DNA from: DATARN01 sp036264135
GTDB taxonomy: Bacteria > Actinomycetota > Acidimicrobiia > Acidimicrobiales > Palsa-688
DNA length: 64,000 bases
Assembly (NCBI GenBank): GCA_036264135.1
Contig: DATARN010000008.1
Location: forward strand, 1 to 64,000
Direction: 5' to 3'
Below, in pieces: positions 24,993 through 33,537 of this stretch. The position numbers and the translations under genes are program-made. The notes below the pieces were generated by a model that did no database searches, was not told the origin of the DNA, and was given only the letters and a program-made list of their open reading frames with translations. Within the stretch, counting starts at the first letter, position 1. Every line of letters begins with the position of its first letter.

Positions 24993-26111
24993 TTAGTCGT
25001 CCCGTTCGGCTTCGACGTGAAGGTTCACGCGTACGTCGGGGTAAATCCGCAACATCAGCACCGTGGGTGACGGCAAGTGGAAGTCTCGGGCGTCAAGGGC
25101 GTGGTCGCCCGTGACGACCAGCTTCCTGTCCGAGAGCAACTTCAGCCCCACCGTGTCCCGCAAGGTCCGGGTAACGCCATGGAAGGTCATGTCCGCACCC
25201 AACCGGTAGCGGTCACCGGTGCCGACGGCCCAGCATTCGCGGAGGCGCAGTGAAACGTGGGGGAATCGTCGGGCGTCGATCCGGCGCAACAACTCGGCGT
25301 CATAGAGCGCGTTGCCGGAGCGCAACTGGTCCACCGCGATATCGAGCCGGGCCGCGGGGTCGGACTCCAGGCTTACCTTGCCGTCCTTCATGTCCAGCTC
25401 GATCTCGCCGCTCAGACCCATGGCGCCGAAACGGATGGGGCCGACCGTCGAACGGGCCTCGATGAGCACGACGGAACGGTCGGGCACGACGCAGAAATGG
25501 GCCCGCCGCACCGGCGCCGGTGCGGATGCCGCTTCGGGCGGCGTCGATTGCCGCGAGGTGAGGCCCACGACCGGTGAGGAGATGCGGGTGTGCGCGAGCA
25601 GGCCGGTGGGCGCGCCGGCGGCGTCGCTCACGGCACGGCGCCGGCCCGCCGCGCAGGTGGACGACACCGATGACCAGGCATGACCGAGCGCTTCATTCCA
25701 CGCCCCCTCGACCTGGGCCAGGGCGGCGTCGGCCGTCCCCGTCGCCTGGTAGCGATGCAGCACATTGTCGAGGCAGTCACGCTCTTCCTTAACCACGCCC
25801 ATCCAGGCCCGCAGGACCCGGGCACCACTTTCGGTGACGCCGTAGACCTTCCGGGCCTGGCCGGCTTTGGCCGGCTCGTCCCACACCTTGACCAGGCCGT
25901 CCTGCTCCAGTTGGGCCAAGGCCCGGTACACGGCGGGGCGCTCGACCGCGCCGAACCGAAAGTCCTGGAGATCCTTGACGAGGCTGTACCCGTACCCCGG
26001 TTTCTCCGAGAGCAAAAGAAGAATCGCAGGGAGTAGGAAATGGCGAGGGGGCGAGAACTCAAAGCGGGACTGGCGTGCCGACCAATCCGTCGTTATGGCC
26101 TCATTGTCCAT
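24993..26111 (-). CDS. PadR-type regulator fused to a YceI domain
   Basis: 372 aa. Residues 20-110 form a PadR winged helix (PAILLLLSEKPGYGYSLVKD, ERPAVYRALAQLEQDGLVKV, RKVYGVTESGARVLRAWMGV). After a variable linker (145-200) comes a YceI lipocalin-like barrel (DRSVVLIEARSTVGPIRFGA, RRIDARRFPHVSLRLRECWA, LGADMTFHGVTRTLRDTVGL). YceI domains bind polyisoprenoid-like lipids; joined to a DNA-binding domain it suggests a ligand-sensing repressor. It is upstream of and co-directional with cbbX, but 8 kb of other genes are close too. Targets are unknown. Confidence 0.82.
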   Translation of the reverse strand: MDNEAITTDWSARQSRFEFSPPRHFLLPAILLLLSEKPGYGYSLVKDLQDFRFGAVERPAVYRALAQLEQDGLVKVWDEPAKAGQARKVYGVTESGARVLRAWMGVVKEERDCLDNVLHRYQATGTADAALAQVEGAWNEALGHAWSSVSSTCAAGRRRAVSDAAGAPTGLLAHTRISSPVVGLTSRQSTPPEAASAPAPVRRAHFCVVPDRSVVLIEARSTVGPIRFGAMGLSGEIELDMKDGKVSLESDPAARLDIAVDQLRSGNALYDAELLRRIDARRFPHVSLRLRECWAVGTGDRYRLGADMTFHGVTRTLRDTVGLKLLSDRKLVVTGDHALDARDFHLPSPTVLMLRIYPDVRVNLHVEAERDD

Positions 26112-26191
26112 GGCCGCGTTGGTGCTCCCACTTCACCACCCTTGCTAGCTGCTCACCGCGGGGGTGTCAAGTAGCGCCGCGTCGGAGGCGG

Positions 26192-27256
26192 TCACGTCTC
26201 CCAGCTGGGCTCGGCCGCCGGGTCGTCTCCGGTGGAGTTCGTCTTGGTCGCCTCGTCGGCATCGAACACCCGGCTCTGGAGGATGTCCTCGGCCTCGATG
26301 CGCATCAAGTCGCCCTTGTTCAGTTTTTGGCTCGGGTTGGCCACGATGCGCGCCGCCTGGCGAAGCCGGGACCGCTCCAGGGCGTTGCGGACGCTACGGG
26401 CGTTGGCGAAGCGGGGCTGCTGCATCCGGCGCTCCAGGTAGTCGCGGAAGGCCTTTTCGGCATCGGGCGAGAACTCGTAGCGTTGCTCCTCCAGCATGAG
26501 CAGGGCGATCTGCAGCAACTCGTCAAGGGAGTAGTCCGGGAAGTTGATGTGGTGGGCGATCCGGGAGCCCATGCCGGGGTTGGACTGGAAGAACTGGTCC
26601 ATCCGGTCCTTGTAGCCGGCCAGGATCACCACCAGGTTCTCCCGCTCGTTCTCCATGATCTGCAGGAGGATCTCGATGGTCTCCTGGCCGTAGTCCCGCT
26701 CGTTCTCCTGGCGGTACAGGTAGTAGGCCTCATCGATGAACAGCACACCGCCCATGGCCCGCTTTAGGACCTCTTTGGTCTTGGGGGCGGTATGGCCGAT
26801 GTACTGGCCCACCAGGTCGTCGCGGGTCACGCTCACCAGGTGCCCCTTGCGCAAGTAGCCCAGGCGGTGGAGCAGCTCGGCCATTCGCAGGGCCACGGTG
26901 GTCTTGCCCGTCCCGGGGCTGCCGGTGAAGGACATGTGCAGGGTGGGTCGGGTCGACTCGATGCCGAAGCGGCGGCGCAGCCGGTCGACGAGCAGCAGGT
27001 CGCCGATCTCCCGGATCCGCTGCTTGACCGGCACCAGCCCGACCAGTTCACGGTCGAGGCGGTCGAGCACCTCTTTGGTGTGGACGGCCGCTTCCTCCGA
27101 CTGGACGTCCACCTGGGCGTCGTCGGGAAGCAACTCGTCGCCGAAATCGGTTGTTTCCTTCCCGCCGTCCGCGCCGTTTTCTTCCGCCGCCGGCGCGGGC
27201 GCCGACCCGGAGCGGATGGAGAACCCCCGCCCCGAGCCGGAACCTGCGTCAGTCAC
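26192..27256 (-). CDS. cbbX: RuBisCO activase CbbX (AAA+)
   Basis: 354 aa. An acidic low-complexity N-terminus (1-60) is followed by an AAA+ module: Walker A FTGSPGTGKTTVALRMAELL, Walker B GGVLFIDEAYYLYRQENERD, sensor 1 VILAGYKDRMDQFFQSNPGM and arginine region HHINFPDYSLDELLQIALLM. CbbX pulls on the large-subunit C-terminus of red-type RuBisCO to release inhibitory sugar phosphates. The GTG start overlaps the cbbS stop by 4 nt. Confidence 0.96.
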   Translation of the reverse strand: MTDAGSGSGRGFSIRSGSAPAPAAEENGADGGKETTDFGDELLPDDAQVDVQSEEAAVHTKEVLDRLDRELVGLVPVKQRIREIGDLLLVDRLRRRFGIESTRPTLHMSFTGSPGTGKTTVALRMAELLHRLGYLRKGHLVSVTRDDLVGQYIGHTAPKTKEVLKRAMGGVLFIDEAYYLYRQENERDYGQETIEILLQIMENERENLVVILAGYKDRMDQFFQSNPGMGSRIAHHINFPDYSLDELLQIALLMLEEQRYEFSPDAEKAFRDYLERRMQQPRFANARSVRNALERSRLRQAARIVANPSQKLNKGDLMRIEAEDILQSRVFDADEATKTNSTGDDPAAEPSWET

Positions 27257-27702
27257 TTCGACCCGTTGCCCTTCGACCCGTTGGCCTGATACCGCTCGCC
27301 GTGCGGCTTGTCCACGGCGTAGGCATGCACGGTGTAGGCGATGTGGCGGTCGTTCAACTCGGTGCGGTCCAAGCGGAACCCGGGCTCCTCGGCCGGCCGG
27401 TTGACGATGAAGTCCAAGCCGGTGGTCTGGCGGTGGGGGCTCGGGTCATACCCCACCACCTTGATGTAGTGGTTGGGGTAGGCCTCGCGGCACTTGTTCA
27501 TCTCGAAGACGACCGCCGAGGCGTCCTTGATGTCGAACATCGGCAGGTCCCACATCTCCCACAGCGGATTGCGGGGATGGGGGTCGTCGGTGAACTCGAT
27601 GGCCATCGCCCAGCCCAACTCGATGCAGTATTGGACTTGGAGGCGGATCTCGTCGTCGGTCAGTTCGGGAAGGAAGGAAAAGCATCCCTGGGTAACTTTC
27701 AT
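27253..27702 (-). CDS. cbbS: RuBisCO small subunit
   Basis: 149 aa. Recognised by CFSFLPELTDDEIRLQVQYC at the start, the GWAMAIEFTDDPHPRNPLWE segment and FEMNKCREAYPNHYIKVVGY. The C-terminal extension (RPAEEPGFRLDRTELNDRHI onward) is the length seen in red-type (IC/ID-like) small subunits. It starts 11 nt after cbbL and overlaps cbbX by 4 nt. Confidence 0.96.
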   Translation of the reverse strand: MKVTQGCFSFLPELTDDEIRLQVQYCIELGWAMAIEFTDDPHPRNPLWEMWDLPMFDIKDASAVVFEMNKCREAYPNHYIKVVGYDPSPHRQTTGLDFIVNRPAEEPGFRLDRTELNDRHIAYTVHAYAVDKPHGERYQANGSKGNGSK

Positions 27703-27713
27703 AATCGCTCCTC

Positions 27714-29189
27714 TCAGGCCGTCGGGGTGGAGACGACGTCAGGGGTGTCGGTGGACTCGTAGTTGAAGCTGATGTCGCCCCAGATGTCGAGGGCAACTTG
27801 GAGGGCCCGGTTCTTCTTGGCCAGGTCGCGGAGGATCTGCTCGCCTTCCTTCAGGTAGTCGCGGCCCTCGTTACGGGCCTTGATCATCCCCTCGAGGGCG
27901 ACCCGGTTGGCCTCGGCGCCGGCCGCGATCCCCATGGGGTGGCCGATGGTGCCGCCACCGAACTGCAGGACGACGTCCTCACCCAGGTAGTGGAGCAACT
28001 GGTGCATCTGGCCGGCGTGGATGCCGCCCGAGGCCACCGGCATGCAGCCCGCCAGCGACATCCAGTCCTGGTCGAAGTAGATGCCCTTCATCGGGTCTTC
28101 GGGCACGTTGTTGAGCCGCAGGGTGTCGTAGTACCCGGCGATCATGTTCGGGTCACCCTCCAGCTTGCCAACCACCGTGCCGGCGTGGACGTGGTCGACG
28201 CCGATCATGCGGACCCACTTGGCGATGACCCGGAAGCTGACGCCGTGGCTCTTCTGGCGGGTGTAGGTGCCGTGACCGGCCCGGTGCAGGTGGAGCAGCA
28301 TGCCGTTGTTCCGTGCCCACTTGGCCATGGAGTGCATGGCGGTGTAGCCGACGATCAAGTCGATCATGATGATCGGGCTGCCCAGCTCCTTGGCGAACTC
28401 CGCCCGCTGGTACATCTCCTCCATGGTCGGCGCGGTCACGTTCATGTAGTGACCCTTGATCTCGCCGGTCATCTCGTTGGCCCGGTTCACGGCCTCGATG
28501 GAGTACAGGAACCGGTCCCGCCAGCGCATGAACGGCTGGCTGTTGATGTTCTCGTCGTCCTTGGTGAAGTCGAGCCCGCCCTTGAGCGCCTCGTACACCA
28601 CTCGGCCGTAGTTCTTGGCCGAGAGGCCCAACTTGGGCTTGACCGTCGCCCCCAGCAAGGGGCGGCCGAACTTGTTGAGGTACTCCCGCTCCATGACGAT
28701 CCCGTGGGCGGGGCCCTGGAAGGTCTTCATGTACGCCTTCGGAATGCGCTGATCCTCGAGGCGGAGCGCCTTGAGAGCCTTGAAGCCGAAGACGTTCCCG
28801 ATGATCGACGCCGTGAGGTTGGGGATCGAGCCTTCCTCGAACAGGTCGATGTCGTGGGCGATGTAGGCGATGTACTGGTTGTTGTCGCCCGGCACCTTCT
28901 CGACCTTGTAGGCCTTGGCCTGGTACTGCTTGAAGTTGGTCAACCGGTCCGTCCACACCACGGTCCACGTGGCGGTCGAGGACTCCCCGGCGACGGCGGC
29001 CGCCGCCTCGACGGGATCCACGCCGTTCTGCGGGGTGATCCGGTGGGCGGAGAGGATGTCGGTGTCCTTGGGGACGTAGTCCGGCTCCCAGTACCCCATC
29101 TTGGCGTAAGGAATGACGCCCGCGCCCCACCGCTTCTCGCCCTCCAGCTGTTGCTGGCCCTGCTTGCCGTTACCGCCGCCATCTGCCAT
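27714..29189 (-). CDS. cbbL: RuBisCO large subunit, form I
   Basis: 491 aa. Carbamylated Lys in the GGLDFTKDDENINSQPFMRW motif, further active-site segments GATVKPKLGLSAKNYGRVVY and HLHRAGHGTYTRQKSHGVSF, and loop 6 in GTVVGKLEGDPNMIAGYYDT. Full length with no broken motif. The linked CbbX and the long small subunit place it with red-type form I enzymes. It fixes CO2 on ribulose 1,5-bisphosphate. First gene of cbbLSX, preceded by a regulatory gap (29190-29456). Confidence 0.98.
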   Translation of the reverse strand: MADGGGNGKQGQQQLEGEKRWGAGVIPYAKMGYWEPDYVPKDTDILSAHRITPQNGVDPVEAAAAVAGESSTATWTVVWTDRLTNFKQYQAKAYKVEKVPGDNNQYIAYIAHDIDLFEEGSIPNLTASIIGNVFGFKALKALRLEDQRIPKAYMKTFQGPAHGIVMEREYLNKFGRPLLGATVKPKLGLSAKNYGRVVYEALKGGLDFTKDDENINSQPFMRWRDRFLYSIEAVNRANEMTGEIKGHYMNVTAPTMEEMYQRAEFAKELGSPIIMIDLIVGYTAMHSMAKWARNNGMLLHLHRAGHGTYTRQKSHGVSFRVIAKWVRMIGVDHVHAGTVVGKLEGDPNMIAGYYDTLRLNNVPEDPMKGIYFDQDWMSLAGCMPVASGGIHAGQMHQLLHYLGEDVVLQFGGGTIGHPMGIAAGAEANRVALEGMIKARNEGRDYLKEGEQILRDLAKKNRALQVALDIWGDISFNYESTDTPDVVSTPTA

Positions 29190-29280
29190 GAAGCCTCCCT
29201 GGGTCGAATGGCTGAACTGCGCCTGTCGTTTCTCTCTCCATACTTGCCCATCCCGCTTAACCTGTCTAATACCGATTCTC

Positions 29281-29304
29281 TAGCTATCCATAGGCATATG
29301 GCTA
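29281..29304. promoter_or_regulatory. cbb operon control region with candidate LysR-type site
   Basis: In the gap upstream of cbbL, an imperfect inverted repeat TAGCTAT (29281-29287) / ATGGCTA (29298-29304) with a 10-bp spacer lies about 95 bp before the cbbL start, in the most AT-rich part of the region. Size and position fit a CbbR recognition site, but this is inference from symmetry. Confidence 0.45.
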
Positions 29305-29456
29305 ACTGTGACCGGCAAGGCGGACAGAACGGACGCGAAGCGGCCTGATCGGCGGTCGTCCTCCGATCAGGCCACAGGCAACGTCATCGACAACTCAGGT
29401 GGTGCTGTCCTTCTCCCCCGGCAGGAGCGACGGGGGCCGCAAACGGTCGAACCGAG

Positions 29457-29717
29457 TCAGCGACCGGGGGCCCGCAGGGGGCGAACCCGACTGGCCGCGG
29501 GCGGCGGAGCCGACGACGAATCCGGGACGGTTGCCGCCACCCCGCCGGCGCTGGCACCGCCGCCGGCACCGGCACCTACACCGGATGCCTTCAGCGCCTC
29601 GGCTACCGCGTTGTTGATCACCTTCTGCACCGTCGCCTGCACCTCTGACACCAAGCCGCCGACCATCTTCAGCGCCGGTTCGGCCATTCCAATGACAGTC
29701 TCGAAGATGTCGGCCAT
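29457..29717 (-). CDS. Small hypothetical protein with Gly/Ala/Pro-rich tail
   Basis: 86 aa. Begins MADIFETVIGMAEPALKMVG and continues as a weakly hydrophobic amphipathic helix (GLVSEVQATVQKVINNAVAE), then a Gly/Ala-rich stretch and a Pro/Arg-rich end. No membrane-spanning segment of full length. It is the last gene of the leftward hydrogenase operon. No family recognised. Confidence 0.6.
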   Translation of the reverse strand: MADIFETVIGMAEPALKMVGGLVSEVQATVQKVINNAVAEALKASGVGAGAGGGASAGGVAATVPDSSSAPPPAASRVRPLRAPGR

Positions 29718-29739
29718 TTCCGCTCTCCCTCGCCTTCCG

Positions 29740-30084
29740 TCAGATAACCAGCCGGAGCCCGTTGCCCCGTTGCTGTGAAACGAGATCCTTGCCCCGCCCG
29801 ATCAGATCGAAGACCAACCCCTGGGCCGTCGCCAGCCCGGTGGTCACGATGCCCTTGACCTCCTCCGAGGAGGCCATATCGGTAATGGCGCTCTTCACTG
29901 ATCCGCCGCCGCTGAAGAGCCCGCTGAACAGCCCCTCCGCCTGAGCCATTCCCCCGGAAATCACCGATCGGATCTCATCGGCGTCGGCGACGGACCCGAA
30001 GGCATCCTTCAGGACCGACACACTTTGGCCACCGGCCTCGCTGCCGAGGAGATACCCCAGCACAAACCCTGCCAGAACTTCCAC
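29740..30084 (-). CDS. Small membrane-associated protein with GYLLG motif
   Basis: 114 aa from GTG 30084, chosen over ATG 30102 because AGGAG lies 7 nt upstream and the product then begins VEVLAGFVLGYLLGSEAGGQ, matching the start of its neighbour at 30134 (GLVIGYVLGTRAGDKG). The hydrophobic, glycine-zipper-like N-terminus suggests membrane insertion, with an amphipathic remainder (SVISGGMAQAEGLFSGLFSG). No known domain. Probably paralogous at the N-terminus to the next gene. Confidence 0.65.
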   Translation of the reverse strand: MEVLAGFVLGYLLGSEAGGQSVSVLKDAFGSVADADEIRSVISGGMAQAEGLFSGLFSGGGSVKSAITDMASSEEVKGIVTTGLATAQGLVFDLIGRGKDLVSQQRGNGLRLVI

Positions 30085-30133
30085 GTTCCTGCTCCTCTCC
30101 ATCGTGCGGGTAGGTGCTCCCGCCGGCTGGCCC

Positions 30134-30376
30134 CTACGCCGCCGGCTCGAGCTGTCGGGAGCGAGCGTCGATGTCGGGGGTGTCGAGCTTCTGGGCCAAC
30201 GCCTTGCGACCGCTCGACAGGAACTCCCCGACGAGTGCGAACAGCCCTCCGAGCATGTCCCGGAACGCCTGGGATGTGGTGATCGTGTGCCACGATTCGG
30301 TGAGCTCCCTGTGCCCCTTGTCCCCGGCTCGGGTGCCCAGCACGTAGCCGATGACCAGCCCCACTATCGCTGCCAT
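30134..30376 (-). CDS. Small YtxH-like membrane protein, 80 aa
   Basis: Begins MAAIVGLVIGYVLGTRAGDK, a Gly-rich transmembrane or glycine-zipper helix of YtxH type, followed by an amphipathic helix (MLGGLFALVGEFLSSGRKAL). It overlaps the hypC stop by 13 nt and has a strong AGGAGGAGAGG ribosome binding site. Function in the hydrogenase operon is unknown; a membrane-anchoring or assembly role is possible. Confidence 0.7.
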   Translation of the reverse strand: MAAIVGLVIGYVLGTRAGDKGHRELTESWHTITTSQAFRDMLGGLFALVGEFLSSGRKALAQKLDTPDIDARSRQLEPAA

Positions 30377-30663
30377 GCCTCTCCTCCTGTATTGGTCGTG
30401 ACACTCGATGACGACATCGCCGTCATCTCGTCGGTGTATGCCTCGCCCATCATTGCCAGCGCGGCCATCGCCTGTTCCGCTTCTTCTTCGTCAATCTTGG
30501 ACATGGCAAAGCCCACGTGGATGAGGACCCAGTCGCCGGGGACGATCTTCTCGTCCTCCAGCAACCCAATATTTATGACCCGGCCGACACCGGCGACGTC
30601 AACGCGGGCCAGATGCTCGTGATCGAGTAACTCAGTGACCTGACCGGGTATCCCTAGGCACAT
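30364..30663 (-). CDS. hypC: Hydrogenase maturation chaperone HypC
   Basis: 99 aa. Canonical start MCLGIPGQVTELLDHEHLAR, whose Cys2 binds iron, and the OB-fold strands ARVDVAGVGRVINIGLLEDE ... GDWVLIHVGFAMSKIDEEEA. It carries the Fe(CN)2CO unit between HypD/HypE and the large-subunit precursor. It sits in the structural operon, separate from the SIS-HypC fusion and hypE/hypF. Confidence 0.96.
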   Translation of the reverse strand: MCLGIPGQVTELLDHEHLARVDVAGVGRVINIGLLEDEKIVPGDWVLIHVGFAMSKIDEEEAEQAMAALAMMGEAYTDEMTAMSSSSVTTNTGGEAWQR

Positions 30664-30672
30664 GACGATCCG

Positions 30673-30777
30673 TCACATCTCCCGGATCTTGAGGTACCGA
30701 GCGATGTCGGGCAGCGACTTCACGACCACGGCCGCGAGCACCGCGAACAACAACGACAAGAACACACGCTGAATCAT
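30673..30777 (-). CDS. 34-aa hydrophobic peptide in the hydrogenase operon (DUF6893-like)
   Basis: ATG 30777 overlaps the protease stop in an ATGA, and the stop lies 9 nt before hypC. The product is MIQRVFLSLLFAVLAAVVVK plus SLPDIARYLKIREM: a single membrane helix followed by a basic amphipathic end. This plan matches short actinobacterial peptides that I recall as the DUF6893 family in hydrogenase loci; that assignment is from memory. Translational coupling on one side and tight spacing on the other support that it is real. Confidence 0.7.
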   Translation of the reverse strand: MIQRVFLSLLFAVLAAVVVKSLPDIARYLKIREM

Positions 30778-31313
30778 GTTGATCTGGTCTCCCTTCCAGC
30801 AGGTTGGCATGCATCGGTGAGCAGGTCGCCCACCAGTTCAGTGAGCAGCTCGCTCACCATCTCTACCGCTCGGTCGACGGCCGAAGCCACCGGTTCCGAG
30901 AGGCCCATCCCTTCCTCGGTAGTCGCCGGCTGGCATCCGACGACCAGAACCCGGTCGACGGAACCACCGAGGTTGGCCAGCGTGCCCAGCACCACAAGCG
31001 GGCTCATGGTGTGGGCGTCCATCACCGGAACAGGGTCACCGTCGACCTCGGATCGTGGCGGCGGCGCGTCCGGCTCGAGAACGACGACCGTGCCCGGCGG
31101 CTCTTCACCAATCGACATGGCATCGATGATCACCAGTGCGTCGAACCCCTCCATCAGGTCGTACGCCAGGTGCACGCCACGAATGCCATAGTCCTCGACT
31201 CGCACACCGTCGGGCAGCGGCACCCGGGTCAACCGATTGGCCACCTCGACGCCGAAGCCGTCATCGCGGAAAAACACATTCCCGATCCCGGCGCACATGA
31301 TTCGGGGCCTCAT
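30774..31313 (-). CDS. Hydrogenase maturation protease
   Basis: 179 aa of the HyaD/HupD/HycI family. Seen: CAGIGNVFFRDDGFGVEVAN (GxGN and the metal-binding acid), DYGIRGVHLAYDLMEGFDAL, a central IDAMSIGE with a second metal ligand, and MDAHTMSPLVVLGTLANLGG with the His ligand. It removes the C-terminal extension of the large subunit after nickel insertion. Overlaps both neighbours by 4 nt. Confidence 0.93.
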   Translation of the reverse strand: MRPRIMCAGIGNVFFRDDGFGVEVANRLTRVPLPDGVRVEDYGIRGVHLAYDLMEGFDALVIIDAMSIGEEPPGTVVVLEPDAPPPRSEVDGDPVPVMDAHTMSPLVVLGTLANLGGSVDRVLVVGCQPATTEEGMGLSEPVASAVDRAVEMVSELLTELVGDLLTDACQPAGRETRST

Positions 31314-32902
31314 GGGGAAACCTCGCCGCCACGGGCGGCCGGGGTGCCACCCGGCCCCCTTTCCCCTCCGCCGGCGCCGTCCCCCACGATGGTCGGGAAC
31401 TCGACGTCCCAGCCCCGCTCGGCCAGCCGGGCGGCGTCCACCTGGCGCCCGGCACTGGCGATCTGCTCGGCCTGCCCGAGGGCGTTGGCTTCCTCCGGCG
31501 ACAGTGGCTCGATCTCGTCGGGATGGAAGTAATAGAACCGGCCCTGAAACTCGTAGATCTCCGTGGCCGGGTCGCCGTCGACGGTCACCGCCACGTGGAA
31601 GCCACCGTCCACGTCGTGGAAGATGCCCGCCACCGTCGCCGTCATGCCGGCCAGGAAGATGTCGTGGACATCCGCCCGGTGGCTGGGCCGCAATCGCACT
31701 CGCGACCCCTTGCCCACTTCCACGCCCTGGATGAACTCAGTGTCGTTCCAGGGATCGAAGGTGGCATCGATCACCGGGTCCAGCCATGGCACCGGCTCGG
31801 GATCGGTCGGGTCGATGCGGTCACCCTGCGGCTCGAGGCTGCGGATATCGCGCATGGTGCCGTGCAGCTTGTCCCAAGCTCCCGCGGCCATGTTGTCGCA
31901 GCGGTCGATGATGGCCCGGGAGCGGGGATCGGTGCCTCGGGCCTCGGCCTTCTCCTCCTCGGTCAAGGTGAGGACCCGCAGCGCCAGGATCTCGTCGATC
32001 TCGCAGCCGTCGTGGAAGTCGCCGTCGCTCTCCGGGGCGATGGCCGGGTAGTCGTACAGGATGATCGGCGACGCCAGCACCAGGTCGGTGGCCCCCGGCT
32101 GGCCCACCAGCACGGCGTACGACGCGATGCTCTGGCATCCCGCCACCGCCTCGGCGGCGTGTTCGGGCGGGTCGAAGAGCGAGCAGAACGCCCCCTCCTC
32201 CAAAGCGGCCAGCGTATTCACCGCGATAAGGGAGCGGCGCATGGCCTCCTCGCGGCCCCCGCTCAACGTCCAGGGTGTGGTGTTCTCCACCTCGATGCGG
32301 ACCTTCAGCAACACGCCAGGCCCGGCGGCCCACTCGGTCGTCACCCGGGCGACGGCGCTGACATGTTCGCTGCGGCGCACGATGCGGCCCCGCACCGGGC
32401 TGCTGGCATCGCCGGCCACCTCGGTGACGATCTCGGTCTCTTCGCGGGCGGCGAACTCCAGGGTGACCGTGCTGGCGGCCTGGGCAACCGGCAGCAGGGC
32501 CAGGAGCGGCACGTCGACCTCCCGCTCGATGGCCTCATCCCACTCCATCCACATCCGGTCCCCAACCACCAGCTTGTCGGTCCGGGTGAACTCGCCGTCG
32601 GCACCGGCGGCCTCCAGGGCCCGGTGCTGCAGCTGCAGGAACCGCAGGCGCACGGCCAGGCGGGGCTCGTCGCCGGGGTCGACGACGAGCTCGGTGCGCA
32701 TCAGGGCGCGCTCACAGGAGTCGACGGCCAGCCACGCCGGCGGCACCAGCACGCCCCACTGGAAACGGACACCGCCACTGTTCTTGCCGTTGGTGGCGTG
32801 GTACGGGTAGAGGATGTACCCCTCGTAGAGCACCGCGTCAGCCACCCCGCCGGCGGTGGCGAACCGCCGTGCCATCTCCTCCGTCACGGCGCTGCTGCTC
32901 AT
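31310..32902 (-). CDS. Hydrogenase-operon accessory protein, about 530 aa
   Basis: Start ATG 32902 (MSSSAVTEEMARRF). The protein is soluble, acidic, without membrane segments. Conserved-looking stretches are AVLYEGYILYPYHATNGKNS, RFQWGVLVPPAWLAVDSCER and RGRIVRRSEHVSAVARVTTE; the C-terminal ~100 residues form an SH3-like or nitrile-hydratase-beta-like domain (RVRLRPSHRADVHDIFLAGM). Proteins like this accompany actinobacterial group 1h hydrogenases, but the function is unknown to me. Overlaps the DUF6084-like gene and the protease by 4 nt. Confidence 0.8.
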   Translation of the reverse strand: MSSSAVTEEMARRFATAGGVADAVLYEGYILYPYHATNGKNSGGVRFQWGVLVPPAWLAVDSCERALMRTELVVDPGDEPRLAVRLRFLQLQHRALEAAGADGEFTRTDKLVVGDRMWMEWDEAIEREVDVPLLALLPVAQAASTVTLEFAAREETEIVTEVAGDASSPVRGRIVRRSEHVSAVARVTTEWAAGPGVLLKVRIEVENTTPWTLSGGREEAMRRSLIAVNTLAALEEGAFCSLFDPPEHAAEAVAGCQSIASYAVLVGQPGATDLVLASPIILYDYPAIAPESDGDFHDGCEIDEILALRVLTLTEEEKAEARGTDPRSRAIIDRCDNMAAGAWDKLHGTMRDIRSLEPQGDRIDPTDPEPVPWLDPVIDATFDPWNDTEFIQGVEVGKGSRVRLRPSHRADVHDIFLAGMTATVAGIFHDVDGGFHVAVTVDGDPATEIYEFQGRFYYFHPDEIEPLSPEEANALGQAEQIASAGRQVDAARLAERGWDVEFPTIVGDGAGGGERGPGGTPAARGGEVSP

Positions 32903-33537
32903 ACGTCCTCCCCGGCCTGCTTCAGGAGGGACTCGATGGTGTCCTCCCACGTCGGGAGGGCGTTCTTCACCTTGTACCTGGTCAGCAAATCAATTGTTTC
33001 CCGGTGCGCCCGGATCCAACCGCTATTCGGGAAGTACATGTCCATGGCGTCGTGCCAAATCTTGGCCGGCATCTTGAACGCCCGGTCCTTGTTCCACCCG
33101 ATGGGCTCGGCGGCAAACCCGTTGTCCCCGCTGGTGAAGAACGTCCCGGCGAACAGGAACTGCAGCGGGATGTCTCCGTCGCGAACGTTGTGGAGATACT
33201 TGTTGCCCGCCACTTCGAAGTCGTAGGTGCACATCATCGGCAATTCGATCTCGGTCGTGCCCTCAAAGCGCGGAACGACGATGCCGGTGTGCGTCCAGAG
33301 GAACGGCTTCAGCGTGTCCCCCCAGCGCTTCGGGTCGTCGAACAGCTCGTAGAGCCGGTCGTGCTCGTCGGCGCGGTAATTGCGCTTCTGCGGCTCGATC
33401 ATGATCTGGGCTCGCAGGGCGCAGGCGTGGACATAGGCGCCCGACGCCTCGGTGACCCGGATCGTGAATATGATGGTGGGAACGGCGGCGTAGTTCTGGG
33501 CGTGGGCGGCGAGAACCTCGAAATCCAACGAACTCAT
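32899..33537 (-). CDS. Hydrogenase-operon accessory protein (DUF6084-like)
   Basis: 212 aa from ATG 33537 (MSSLDFEVLAAHAQNYAAVP). Contains RAQIMIEPQKRNYRADEHDR, ELPMMCTYDFEVAGNKYLHN and PLQFLFAGTFFTSGDNGFAA. The beta-rich pattern and operon position match the family I know as DUF6084. Its role is unknown. 1-nt TGATG overlap with the upstream DUF5947-like gene. Confidence 0.8.
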   Translation of the reverse strand: MSSLDFEVLAAHAQNYAAVPTIIFTIRVTEASGAYVHACALRAQIMIEPQKRNYRADEHDRLYELFDDPKRWGDTLKPFLWTHTGIVVPRFEGTTEIELPMMCTYDFEVAGNKYLHNVRDGDIPLQFLFAGTFFTSGDNGFAAEPIGWNKDRAFKMPAKIWHDAMDMYFPNSGWIRAHRETIDLLTRYKVKNALPTWEDTIESLLKQAGEDV

